From NCBI GenBank assembly GCA_032358255.1, contig JAULBX010007996.1:54829-118828 (forward strand): a stretch of 64,000 nt of DNA, written 5' to 3'. The position numbers and the translations under genes were made by a program. Source of the DNA: Heterotrichella gracilis (Eukaryota > Sar > Xanthophyceae > Tribonematales > Xanthonemataceae). The notes below the pieces were generated by a model, which saw only the letters and a list, made by a program, of their open reading frames with translations, was not told the origin of the DNA and searched no databases. Of this stretch, positions 24,606 through 37,700 are shown piece after piece (the first letter of the stretch is position 1; every line of letters starts with the position of its first letter).

Positions 24606-25787
24606 GCCAGAGCTGCGCACTCAGGACGCGTAGCGACTCGCGGGCACTGCAGCAATGGGTGCCGTCTCGCTACCTTTTGCGTCTTTGGGCATCAGAAGAC
24701 CGTATCACGGGGTGATCATAATATGTACATTATAGCAGGGCAGCCGCGCAAATTCCAGCACAAGCACAGCTGCTGCATGCATGCAGCCTCTAGATTGGGG
24801 TGCTACAGAACCGTCCGCTGCATGTCCTATTTATTCTTCACACATTTTCAGCTAGCTTGAAGAATTTGAGGCACATGTATGGCATTTTTAAATAAAAAGC
24901 CAGCATTTTTTAAATTCTTGAGGGGGCATGTGTATACTCCAGTCTAAATGGACTTTGCATCCATTCTGGAATGACAGTTTTAGAATGAGCATTCAGTTTT
25001 GAGATGCAAGGACATCTCTGAGTACGTTAGGTAAACAGATTGCTTTGTGGCACACTGTGCCGTCAGCCAAGTTTGTAGTTTATTTTTCACTGTGTTTAAG
25101 AAAAACCAGTAGTGGTCCAGGACTGAGTCGCCTCATCAACTTCAAGCCCTCTATAACTGTTACAGTGCTGGGGCTCAACGCCTTGGGACAGGTGTCAAGG
25201 CCCATGAACAGCAGCGTTTTCAAAAGTGCAAGTTGTTCTCAAGTGCGCTCCAGGGATTATAACATTGTTTTTTCTAGGCTAGAGAAAACAACGCAAAGCA
25301 TGAACTGGGTAGTAGCGCTGAGTCAGCATTACCCGGGTTGTAGTCTGGCTGGTGTCAGAAGCACTGCTGCAACAGCCAGTATAGCGTGCGCAGCAAATGC
25401 TGTCACCGAATGATGTAGAATTGAGAGATGATCAAGATGACTTTGAAAGTGAAGCACACCCTTTGAAGCACGTCGCTGAGTACTGGCAACTGGTTATTAT
25501 AGCCGTAAAACTGATCAATTACTGCGGTACAACACAGACCTTGTTCGGCCCTGCATTCTAAACACACCGCACTCACAATACGCTGTCAGCGTCAACGTGG
25601 TTTGGTTCTGCATTGCAGACATGTCACCTACAACCAACAACAATGGATTTGTTCTCACTGCATGCTACCCACTCCCCGCTTGCACTCGCGCCTATAGGGG
25701 TGTACAAACCTCGAGCTCAACCAACTGAAAACCCTAGAGGTTCAACAAGCACCCTGCACTGACGGCTGCACCCCGCCTCATCCCATC
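24606..25787. other. Convergent 3' intergenic region
   Basis: About 1.2 kb between the GT61 stop and the site-1 protease stop. A 122-codon open frame at 25045-25413 (plus) has no family signature. It presumably holds the two 3' UTRs. No repeat of note. Confidence 0.5.
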
Positions 25788-28700
25788 TCACTCGGACCGC
25801 CTGGATGACGGCAGCACGGACTGCCTCGGAGTGACCCTAGGGTTGACAAGCAAGTGCCTGTTTCGCCTGGACAGGTGCCACAGCAGCAGCACCCCCAAGC
25901 CTCCTGCCACCGCAAAAACCTGGGACATGTGTAGCCCCCAATGCGCCTCTGAATTCATCTGCTTTCGGATCTCGTGGGGCTTGGCGATGCTGAAGTACGA
26001 AAGCGTGGACAGCGCGCTGTCGATCAAACTGCTGACGCTGGTGTCCTCCTCATCCCCAGCATCCTCCTCGTCATCATTCCCGGGACCGGTGGCGTTGCTG
26101 GGGATGGGGGCCACCACTGCGGCATCCGTCAGATTCCCCATGGGCTTCATGTGCAGGGCGGTGATGTTGTCAATGGCCTCCATCCCTATGGCGGTGTGCT
26201 GCGCGATCTTGGAGCGCGCCGCGTTGATCATGGAACTGATCTGGTCCTCTGTATCGGTCCCAGCTGCTCCTGGGTCAGCAGTAGTCTGGTTTGTGTTGGT
26301 TTCAATGGCCTCTCGCTTGACTTCCACCCCGCCCTGGGGGCTCTGAGCCAGTGGAGGGTCGGAAGAGTGGCCTGACTCGGGGATGGCTTCCAGGTCAGCG
26401 TGAGGTTTCCCGTCCTCCACTGTGGTCGAGTTCCCCCCCTTGCCACCCTGCTCAACGGCGTCCTCCCCTTCTGCTGCGCCCGAGTCAGCCCCCTTGGCAC
26501 CCTGGCCGGGAGCGTCCTCCCCTTCCGCTGCGGTTGAGTTACTCCCCTTGTCGCCTAACTGATCACCAATCAGGGCTGCGCCCCCATGAAGGACCGTGGA
26601 TGCTAACCGGTCAGGCTGAGACGCCACCCTCCCCTCCCCATCGCTCCCTGTTTCACTCCCCTTCCCCTCCCCCTCCCCCCCCTGCAACTCGCTACCCTTG
26701 TCCTCACTCTGCTGCTCCCCTTGACCCCCCACCCCAGCATCCCCCTTGCTGCCCCCCCTCACCATCACCTCCCCGCCCTCCCCCCCTTCATCCACCACCA
26801 CATCCACCTTGGAGCCCCTCTTCAAGGGGTCATGATCCAGCTTGGCAAGGGGGTCATCGGAATGGAATTCAGGGGGGGAATTGGAGTAGCATTGCAGGGG
26901 GCAGGAGATGGTGCGTGAGAATTGCGTGAAGTTGACGTCAGTGGTGCGCTGAGGTAGGGGCCCGGGGACCACGTGGGGCACAGCCAGCTTGCTCTCGGGG
27001 GTGAGCAGGCCAGAGGTGCCCTGCAGGGATTTGGGGAGTGGGTGTGTTTAGGGCACTGGGAAGGGTTTTTGGGGGGGAACGCGTGCCGGAGGTGCACTGC
27101 AGCGTGATGGTGGCGAGGATGAACCGACTTAGATTTAGGGTACTCGGCTTGACCTGAGGATCAGCGCACGGCGCAAAGTGGTTTGAAGGGCCTTTGTTGG
27201 TCCAAAAGCGTTGGCGCGTAGGATTCAGAGCCCGAAACAGGGCGCTGAGAGGGCCAACAGGGGATGGAAGATGGTCGGGGTTTTGATCTACATTAGGGTT
27301 TGCCACAATAGGATTTCCTTAGGATTTTGGCCACGACCCACCTCTGTCGCGTATTGCAGGAACCTCTGCAGCACCCTGAAGCAGTCGTTGCGCATGTGGG
27401 AGGAGTCCAGGCAGTTTGAGTCCCCGTACACCACCACCCGCCCCGCGCCCACCTGCGTCAGGCCCATGATGGTGTGCTGGTCCACAGGGCCGGAGTTGCC
27501 TGCAGGGTGGGTGGGGTGGCGTGTTAGGAGGGGGGGAAGGGCTATTGGGTGGGTGCAGGGCGCGCTTTTGCAGGGTAGACTAGGTAGGGTACGTGCATGG
27601 CGGCACATCGCCTTCCCAACTATGCGCGCAGTGCCTGACCCTTGCTGGGAAGCTGGCGCCTTGCAGATGTTGCCAGCCAGCTATGTGTGACTGGCATGCA
27701 GGTTTGACCATTCTGACTCACTTTAGGACAACAGACTAGCAGCTTTTTCCATTTTTTCCTCTTTAGATTTACTGACGTCATTTTCAACTTCCCTCCTCTT
27801 TCCCCCCACCTTGTGACTTGTCCCCCAGCAGCGCCGAGTACACGTGCCCCCCTTCAGGGAACCGCGCGATGTTTGCCCCCGACAAATAGTCGACCCGCTC
27901 CCCCACAAACATCATGTTCCCCTCCAGCACAGCCCGCCCAAAGCTGATGTTGAAGGGGGCAAGCAGGTCGTTGAGGGCGGGCAGGTTGGCGCCACCTGGG
28001 GTGGGGGGTGAGGAGGGTGGGTGGAGGCAAAGTCGACGTGGTGTGGTGGTGGTGGTGGTGTTTGTATTGTGCTATGCCAATGCAATGCTGTGTGTGTGAG
28101 TGATGGCATGGGCGGTGGCGCATTTGAATGTGGGGCCAGCGGAGGAGATAATACGGATGCACGCATGTGGGGGTTGTGCCGGCATTTGGGGGCATGTAAT
28201 GCGCCCTTGTGCAGCATATCGCCCAGGCCAGGTGCACATGTGCAAGCTGTGGTTCCCACAACAGACCAAAACCCCATGTAAGGTTTTGCACACCCATCCC
28301 CGCATGCGTTCCCCGTGACGGTCCCCCCCCACCCACACCCACCACCTTGAGTAGATATGGCATTGGAAATTCGCTCGCACCGCCACCCCCCCCACACACC
28401 ATCGCACCTGTTGCCGGCGTTTATCAGGACCTCATTCCTGAGACCAGTACCTGCCCTATCTCACCCGGCACTGATTCCCACCATACAAACCTAGCCTAGG
28501 GTTTGTCCACTGTGCCCATTCACCCCCCTGAGGATGACTGGAACAAACAATGTTGTGATCCATTATTCACCCTAAACCCTAAACATTTGCAACCCCACAC
28601 CCCCATCACCCCAGCCGCACCTGTTGCCGGCGTCCACCACGACCTCGTGTTGTCATCGTAGAAGCGCATGCGCACCATGACGTCCTCGTTGTACCACTCC

Positions 28701-31700
28701 CCAAACACCACCAGCCCCATCCCCCCTTGTGCCACGTCAGCAGCCAGCTTGGCCACCTCCTCGGGGTGGTACTCATCCTCCAGGTCAACCATGAGCAGGG
28801 CGCCATACTGCGGTGGTGGGTGGGGGTGGAGTGGGTGGTGGGTGGGTGCGGATTTTGTGTGTGGCTGTGCACATGTGTGTGGCGGGGGCTGGGCACAAAT
28901 TTTCCATTCCAATCATTACGCTTTTTCTTTCATAAAATTACATTATATGAGGGGGATTGCAGGTGCGTGGTACTCATCCTCCAGGTCAACCATGAGCAGA
29001 TCGCCGTACTGCGGTGGGGGGTGGGTGGGGAGTGGGTATGCGCGTGGCGTGGGGTCGATGGGAGTGGGTGGGTGAGCGCAAGTGTGGGTGTGCAAAAGTG
29101 AGCGAGTGTTTGTTTGTGCGTAATTGCTTGGTGAGGTGGTGGTGGTGCGAGCAGTACCCATCCTTCAAATCAGGCACATAAATGCATGGGTAGCTGCATT
29201 TGCAAAGCAACAAGTCATTGCCAATGGCCTACCTGAGCGGCATCAAAGCACGTGATTGGCGACCCCAGGATCTCCAGGAAGTAGCCCTGGGACCTCAGAA
29301 AATCATACATTGCGTGGTAATTTGTGTGCGGGTGGTCGCCATGCCAGTCCAGGATGTCATTGTGCACCTGCAGGTGGAAATGGGGATGGGGATGGGGTTA
29401 GAAGGGTACTCTAGGTGCAGTTGCCTAAACGCTTTATGAAGGGATTGCGCACTGTTAGCCGCAGAGTCACTACAGCCTAGTGTGTGGGGGCATAGGTACA
29501 TGCTCCTCCCCCATGCTCACATGAGTGGCTCTGGGATTTTTTACCTTTCAGGTGACGAGAAACACTTTTAACAGTGTTAGGCTGGTGCACTGCTACTGCA
29601 GAACATCGCCAGAAACAGAACCGTTCCTGGTGACCTGCAGAAAGGTCAGAACCCTAGTAGGGTTTTGGCATGCTTCGCCCAGAGTGGCATGGCAAGAATA
29701 CAGTCAGAATACAGTGCACTTCGCGTCCTGACAACGCCTATGCACTCTCGTCCCCGTAATGAACAACACAACCTATCGAAGTATCGATGGCGGAAGTCGA
29801 CCTTGTCCAGCCCGGCGTTGAGACCCACATTTGGCTTCAGGGCCAGCTTCCACAGCGAAAAGGTACTTCGTTCGGCGTGTGGCCGCAACTCGACAAGTAT
29901 CGTTGATAGGACTTTGATGGAACTTGACGGGCTCCACACAACCAACGCTCGCCCAGTTTAACGTACCCATAGCTTGCTTGAGCACGTTAATTGCCCCTCA
30001 ACGAGTGCTCCTGTCAGTCGGTTGCATGGGTGTTATGTAGAGGGAGCAGCAAGGCGTTGTGTGGATACTAACGCGGCGACTGCTCCAAGCAGGAGGCTTT
30101 TGAAATCAGTAGAACTCGGTAAGGCTGCTTTTGCACGTTGCCGCTTGTTTTAGACCGAGTTGTCTGTTGCTAGCGCGAGGCGAAAACGTGGGGATCGTGA
30201 AGGCGCGTGTGGGCGGGTGGAGCCTGAACCATGTCCACGCCTGTACAACTGTACCCCTCCATAAGACTCAACAGTGCTCAACTATCAACGCAGGCCTCGA
30301 CCCTTTAACGGCCCACAGCGTGCACAGCCAACGTTGCCCTGTTGAAACGGTAAGTACCCACCTCCCCCAAGCGCATTTTGAACAGACCTCATCCTGAACA
30401 GTGACCCAAACCGTCTCTTTGCAAGGCCCCAATTTCAATGCACTGTTAGGCCTGGCAAGCCTTGTTCCTGGTGCACGTTAGCAAGCATCACCTGGTCACT
30501 TCACAGCTGCAGATCCCCTGGGCAGTACTGACGTCCACTTGCTCAATTGACATCACGGCATGCCAACTGCAGTGCAGACAAACAGTGGGCCAAGATGGGT
30601 GCCAGCAGGGACCGCTTCGTCAGCTTCTGGACTGCCAAGATCGGGGTCAAGGTCCCAGAGGTCACAGTGTACTTCTGGATCATCAAGGTGCTGTGCACAA
30701 CAGTGGGCGAGACCTTTGCAGACTGGCTGGACTCCACCCTGGGGTTGGGACTGGGTGCAACCACGGGGATCATGTTCGCAATCCTGGCCGTGTTTATCAC
30801 CATCCAGTTCGCCCTGACCTTCTACGTCCCCCTGATCTACTGGACTACCATCGTGGCCATCAGCACTGCTGGGACGCTCTGCACAGACAACCTGACTGAC
30901 GGGGTGGGCTTTCCACTGTGAGGGTCATCCCTCATCTTCTTCGCCCTCCTCATGGCCACCTTTGGAATCTGGTACTGGTCAGAGAGGACCCTGGCCATGC
31001 ACAGCATCTACACGCGCAAGAGGGAGGTGTACTACTGGTTTGTCATCCTGTTCACCTTTGGTTTGGGCACCGCAGTGGGTGATTTTATATCAGAGGAAGC
31101 AAACCTGGGCTATGGGAACACCATGCTGCTGTTTGCAGGAGTGATAGCCCTGGTTGGGCTGTACTGGTACTTCCAAAAGTACACAAAGGCCAACGACATC
31201 TTTTGCTTTTGGCTGGCGTACATTTTGACCAGGCCGCTGGGTGCATCCATAGGGGATTTCCTGTCGCAGAAACCAGCAGACCAAGTTGAAGGGACTGATG
31301 AGCCCGTGCCCTCTGCATGGGACGGGGGCCTGGGCCTCGGTACCGCCATCACTAGTTGCATTTTCCTCGGCATTATTTTCGTGTTGGTGGTGTTTTTGAC
31401 CCTCACCAAGAAGGACCAGATCAGGGACCCTGACGTTTCTCAAGAGGGATTGGCAGGCGCTGAAACCGGCCCCGCTGAAGGTGACAGTGGCATGGAAAAG
31501 GCCAGGCAGTTGGGTGCAGTAGAGATTGTTTGAGTCGGGTGCACACTAAACAACGTGGGGCATGCAATGGCGTGTTTTGCTGTGTGATTGGACTCACGCT
31601 GCGTAACCTAGCGGTGACCATCTATGGGGTATTGATTGTTTGTAGAAATTTGCTTGCACAGCCTTGGGCAGAAATCAGATGCAGATAGTTAGTCAGTGTC

Positions 31701-34700
31701 ATGCGGCGGCAGGGTGTGTTCCCATGAAAATTTGTTTTTGCATGTGCGCAATCTAGCAAGTCTCCCTGTACTGAGTGCAGTAATGCGCAGGCTAATCATG
31801 TCAAAGTTGATCCCGAACCCCACGTCTAAAAATCGAATACATTTCAATTGTCAATAAATTACAAGTTTTTTCGTGTCTTCCAAGCCGTATTTCAACATGA
31901 TTTATATTTACAAGCCTTACGTCTTTGTCTACAAGCTTAGTGTCTTTTTTTTGTCTACAACCTTCATTTGGAACACCTTGGGACTGCTAGCTGCATGGCC
32001 TTGTTCATGTGGGTGAGTAGAAATCACTTTGCAGCTCTAATTCTCTCTAGAGTGCAGTGCTGTGCAGTTTATTCATACACTCGCAAGTTTTACCTTTTGA
32101 GTTTCCTTTGTTTATTCAAGCGCTATGTTTACAATCGCCACGGCTTTGATTATCTCTACAAGCCTTTGCGTATTTTTCTGCAATTTTTCTGCAAATGTGC
32201 ATCCTTTGGACTGCCAGAGGCTTCACTGCATTGCTCATATGAACAGCAAAAGCACAGGATTGTGCTATGGAGTAGCAGGCAGCTGAGGATTATTTTGTTG
32301 CCTTTCTGTAAAAGCTCACATGCGTGCATATTGACGAATGCTGCCGTCGCCGATTGGGGCTGTGTTTTCAAACACAGTTCTAGCTTATAAAAATCTGCTA
32401 CCGCGATTTAAAATCCTCATTCCGCAGTTTGGGTTTCAATTTGGTTGTGATTGCAATTGTCTACCTTGGTGTACTCCAGAGCCATCGTTTTTCCATATGA
32501 AAACCCAAAACAACAAGCCAAGCCACTGCGCACCAATCATTACACACCAGGGCCTGCGGCAGCCTAGTTTCATACGAGCAAAATGTCCACCTCCCAGCAA
32601 TGTTTTGATACATATCTTATTTACATGCTAATCAGTACTGTGCTAATGTAAATTTAAGCCTTAAATCTAATATCTCAAGGTTGATTCTTCAGATCAAATT
32701 GCCAGAAGGGAGGATTTTTGGCAGGCATGGCGCATGCATGAACCCAGGGGTGCCAGCATGCTTGCTCACCTGCAGGTTGTCCCTAGGGATGCCAAGTGAT
32801 AAAACACACATTCATGCAATGAATTCCCAGCTCACCTGCAGGTTGTCCCTTGGGATGTAGCCTGGCGGGTAGGGGATGGAGTGGAACTGGTCCCACAGCA
32901 GGCGCTGCGCCCTGAGCACAAGGGGGAAAAGAAGACGTGATTACTATAACAGGTACATGCGTGATGCTGAGCATCTTGTCCAAAGCAAATGGATGCAATG
33001 TCAGAAAGCAGAGTTGTAGTGATGGGGCATGTTGCTGTGTCAAGGGGTGCTGTGGAGTGTGCTGTGCAATTAGGGTTTAGGGTTTACGGCAAAGCAGGGC
33101 CGAGGCTTCAATGTATGAACACATGCATGGGGCGTGTTTGAAAGAAAGAAAGAAAGGGAACGCACAAAGGCGAACATGTCATATTTGTGCTGAGGATGGT
33201 ACTCTGGACCCTACTGTTTACACCATAGAACATCCTCTAGAAACAATGAAATAGATACTACCATCCGCACCTGGGCGGCGTGGGGACAATCTGCACTTTG
33301 AGGGGCACCGTCACCGTGGATTTCCTCCCCTGCGCCTCCCCCTTGTGAGGGGGTGAAATTATGGTGAAGGTGATGGCCCCCGAGGCCACGCCATTGAACC
33401 CCTCCCCCTCCGGCTTGACCCGCATGAAAAGGGCCAAATAGCCGGACCAGGGCCACAGTATTTGGCTGTATTCGAACCTCATGTCCAGTAGATCGCCCCC
33501 CTTGTTGGTGGGCATGAAGGTGGGGTCCGCCTCAAAATGGCCTGCAGGACAGCGATTCCTTTCATGCAGATGTCAAAGGATTTGGGATTTGTGAATGGGG
33601 CAGCAAGGGGGGCTGCTTTGCATGAACAAAGTACCATGGCTGGCGGAAAGCGTGTGTGTGTGTGGACAACACAGCACTGTCCAGGGGGGGAACGTGCACT
33701 AATCCACCGCCTCTTCCAAATACATATACGCTCCCACAGTCCCCCACAGGCAACCCATGTCCCCCCGCACAGCACCCACATATGAGCACACACATGCATC
33801 CCCTCCACCATTCGGCACCCACCGCCCCCCTCAGCACCCACCCGTCAGCCCCATCCCGTTGAGCACCGTCGCATTGAAGATGGTTGGCATGGCGTGCGCA
33901 AACATGGGCTGGGTGCAGAACGGCCACATGAAGGGGCAGTCGGTGAGGTCGAGGGAGGAGGGGACCAGGGAGGCGCGGGGCTCGTAGCGCTCGAGGATGT
34001 TCTGTGGGAGGGGAGCGGGGGTTGGGTGTGTGGGACGAGGATCACAACCCTCAGTACAGAAATACTTTGTGAAAGGTATGTGCACAATGGCATGCAGACA
34101 GTATGGTTTGTGTGTGCAGAATGGCCACATGAAGGGCAGTCAGTGAGGTCAAGGGAGGAGGGGACCAGGGAGGCGCGGGGCTCGTAGCGCTCAAGGATGT
34201 TCTGCAGGGGAGGGCGGAGGGTGGGTGTACAAGGCGAGAGTTACTCCCCTCAGTAAAGAAGCGGTTCCTTGTATTGTATGTGCACACAGGGACTGTGCAG
34301 AATGGCCAGCATAGGGGCAATCGGTCAAGCGCAGTGGGAACCACAATCCTTGGATTCTATTGAACACGCCCTTATTCAACCCTAATCCCCCCCTTGCACC
34401 CACCTTTGAGTTGATCAAGTTGATCTTCCCCTGACCCTGCTCATACATGCTCAGCCCCTCCAGCCGTGTCGCCCCCTCCACCAGCGCCTGCTTCATAGAT
34501 GCAGGGTTTATCACCGCCCACCGCCGCTCCTCAGGCACCACCGAAGCCAATAAACACACAGCCCCCGCCACCACTGGGGAGGCCACGGAAGTGCCCGACA
34601 GCATGCGGCAGCCGTCGCGGATCTGTGAGCCAACCACGTCCTTGCCATAGGCCATGATGTCGGGCTGCGGGGGTGGAGGGGGAGGGTGGGTAGGCGCAGA

Positions 34701-37700
34701 GGCTTCAATATATAAAGAAAATGCCGAATGCTTTTTGAGGTTTTCTGAATGTTTAAGCGCTATCATGTGCATAGCTATGGATGTGCCTAAAACCATGCGG
34801 CAGCCGTCGCGAATCTGGTATCCAACCACGTCCTTGCCGTAGGCCATGATGTCGGGCTGCGGAGTGGGGATGGAGGGGTGATAAGCGGTAGTGGCTATTA
34901 GCTTACTATGGGTTTGCTTTTCATTGGGTGGTACATGCAGGGGGATGGAGGGGTGATTGCTGATGGAGGATCCCACCCACACTATTGTAGAAGGCCATGG
35001 TGCAGGGCCGCCGGTGGTGAAAAGGACTTTGGGATGGGCTGTGCAAAGGATGTCACGTGAAAAAAATGATCCAACCGTCATGGAAATGCTGCGGTGTTTG
35101 CCTGAAGTCCTACACCATACATCCTGTAGTGGGAGTTTTCAACTTAGCGAATCCCCACCTTGGCCCGCCCGTATCCCCAGGGCAGCTCCCAAGTTGACAT
35201 GCCCCTGGAGGAGAAGCTGGCTATGCGGTCGTTGAAGTCAATGCCACCCACACCAATTACGTCGGCCTGGTCCGCTGGGTTGTTGAGCGTGCCAAAGAGA
35301 GGTCCATCGTTGCCAATGGCGGATATCATGAGGATGCCGTTGGAGGTGATTTCATACACCTGGGGATGGGGGTAGAGGGATATGATTGGAACCAATTGCA
35401 TGAGTTGGTGTACGCGGCGGGACGGGATTGGCACACACAGGAGATGGGGAAGGCAGTGGGGGGTAACAGGGGCATCCTAGCCACTTGCACAAGAGTTACT
35501 GACCAGTGCTGCTTCCAGTGCGCTCAGAACACAAAGTGCTTAACACCCTCTGTGCATACCCAACACGTGCTCAGAGAAAGCTGTTGCGGGCAGCGGGAGT
35601 TGCACCGGGAGTGACAAAACCCTAAACCCTAAACCGCCCAACGCCTGTCTGCGCGTACCATCAGTAAAGGTTGCCTCAACCCCACCCACACCACACACAT
35701 CCACACCTAAAACCATGCACACCCACCTTCTCCACAAATGGCAGGTCCAGGTAGTCCGGCCCCCCAATGGACAGGTTGACCACGTGCATGCGGCTGGCAA
35801 TGGCGTAGTTGAAGGCGTCAAGGAACCAGGAGGTGTAGGAAACCTGGGGTTGGGGATGGGGTGTGTGAAAGGTGGGGGGGTGGAAAAGAAAAGGGCAGGA
35901 GGGGGGGGAGCAATGGCATAGTTGACAAAGAACCAGGCCGTGCAGGCCGCCTTGGATGGGTAGGAAGGGACAGAGGGACAAGGGGGAGGCAATGCTTGGT
36001 GTGCTGTTACTCCCCTCCTCCCAACCATAAACCCTGATTTACTTCCTGGGTCCTCCCTGGTTAATTGCAGACACCCTAAATGTGTACATCTCCACCTCCC
36101 CCAAACCCTAACCTGGACCCTACCCACCTGGTCATTGGTGAACACTCTGAACGTATACAACTCCACCTCAGGCGCAAAGCCTGGGCACTCTTGCGCATGG
36201 CTGCCCACTACACCCGCCACAAAGGAGCCGTGGCCCAACCCGTCCTCAAGCGTGTTCTCATGGGTCCAGTTGCTGCGCTCCCTACAGGATGGGGGATTGG
36301 GGGATGGGGGTGGTTGGGTGGGTATGGCGTGTGTGTGGCCTGTGGATGGAGTGGGTGCGATATGTGCCGTGGCTGCGGGATGTGGTGCTTGGGAATTGTT
36401 GGTGGTAATGTGGCTCTTTGCGTGTGGTGGGTAGTTGGTGGTGGGCCACAATCCACAAGTGCATTGCTCAGTCCCAATGTGGCCCCTATGGGTGGTGCAT
36501 GTGCATGTGAGGGCCCAGCCACAGCCACCACCCGCCGCAACTTTCTTTGCACCCCCACACTCCACCCCCCACCCCCCACCGTCCTACCTGATGTTGCGCA
36601 AATGCGGGTGGTCCCCGCGCACCCCCGTGTCGAAAATGCCCACTTTCACCCCCTTGCCATTGAACCCCTGGGCCCAAATGCGGTCCGCCCCCATCAGGGC
36701 AGTCACCGAGGGCCGGTTGAAAAGGGCCAGTTTGCGGCTGATGTTGGTGAGATTTGTGCGCATCCAGGGGGGGTAATCCGACTCGATGTCCATGCTGGAA
36801 CGGGTGTGGAACCTGGTGGGGTGGGAATGCGTGGATCTCAGGCGCCCAAAATTTGGCCAAATTTTGGATGCAAATAAGGACCTGCTTCAGGAAGCCATGA
36901 CTGGCAGCAAGGGTAATAAGATAATGATGGGACCTATTATTATCTTATTACCCTTGCTGCCAGCCATGCCTCGCCTGCAGCAAATAAATATCAAATTTGC
37001 ATACATAATTCCTGTACCATGAATGTACATGTGTGTGCGGGGAGGTCCATGCAATTCCCCGGGTCAGCAGTTTAGCAATGCAACCTGCCCAGGGTTTTTT
37101 GAGAAGGTCACCCAACAATCCCCTCCCCGCCGCCATGCAGTAGGGATCACATTTCAGGGTTTAGAGATCAATGTAGCCCGCACATAGACCTGCCAGCCTG
37201 CTTTGTAGCCGTGAGAGGGTCAGCAGCACTGGCATCCCACCTCCCCATCGCAATGCATTAGGGTTTCGGTGTAGGGTTTGGGATTTAGGGCTGCCAGCCC
37301 ACGCACCTGCCAGGCTGTTTTGTGACCTTGAGCGGGTCAGCAGCATCCCCATCAGCATCCCGATCCCCACCGCCATGCCCCTGGGAGCCATCAGTGTCCA
37401 CCGCCAGCAGCTGCCTCATGCGCCGCTCGCTGTGCACGTCCTTCACAAAAGGTAGGGCCAGGAGCGCGGCCTGTGGCACAGCATGCAGGGTGTCATTGTG
37501 CAAGGTGTTACCCCAAACCCTAAACCCTAGACCTGCCCGTCCTTCAAAATGGCAGGGCAAAACCGCCTGTGTACTAGCGTGCGCGGTGTCACTCTAGTTC
37601 TAAAACTTAGCAGTGCAGCCTACAGAACTGGCCCCAAGGGATAGTGAGTGATGCCCCGGTCAGGGCATGCCTCGAGGGGAGTACGGCAATGCGCCTGGCT

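Larger units (their letters stand above)
29368..32835. other. Large site-1 protease intron 11
   Basis: The longest intron of the window, hosting the nested bacterial-type gene. 29500-30594 holds no supported coding exon. 31534-32760 is AT-richer and shows nothing clear. The intron also has a decayed copy of the exon 11 end at about 32767-32796. Confidence 0.75.

Noticed and set aside
25045-25413. 122-codon plus-strand open frame as a gene
   Set aside because: No recognisable family and it sits in a convergent 3' region.
28021-28080. GGTGGT repeat stretch as a regulatory element
   Set aside because: Simple low-complexity intron sequence with no further support.
30919-30921. TGA as a reassigned sense codon
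   Set aside because: TGA serves as the natural stop in the GT61, Sec62, NCBP3-like and coiled-coil genes in this window.
35540-36565. 341-codon frame as an uninterrupted gene
   Set aside because: It merges true site-1 protease exons with their introns; family matching requires splicing.
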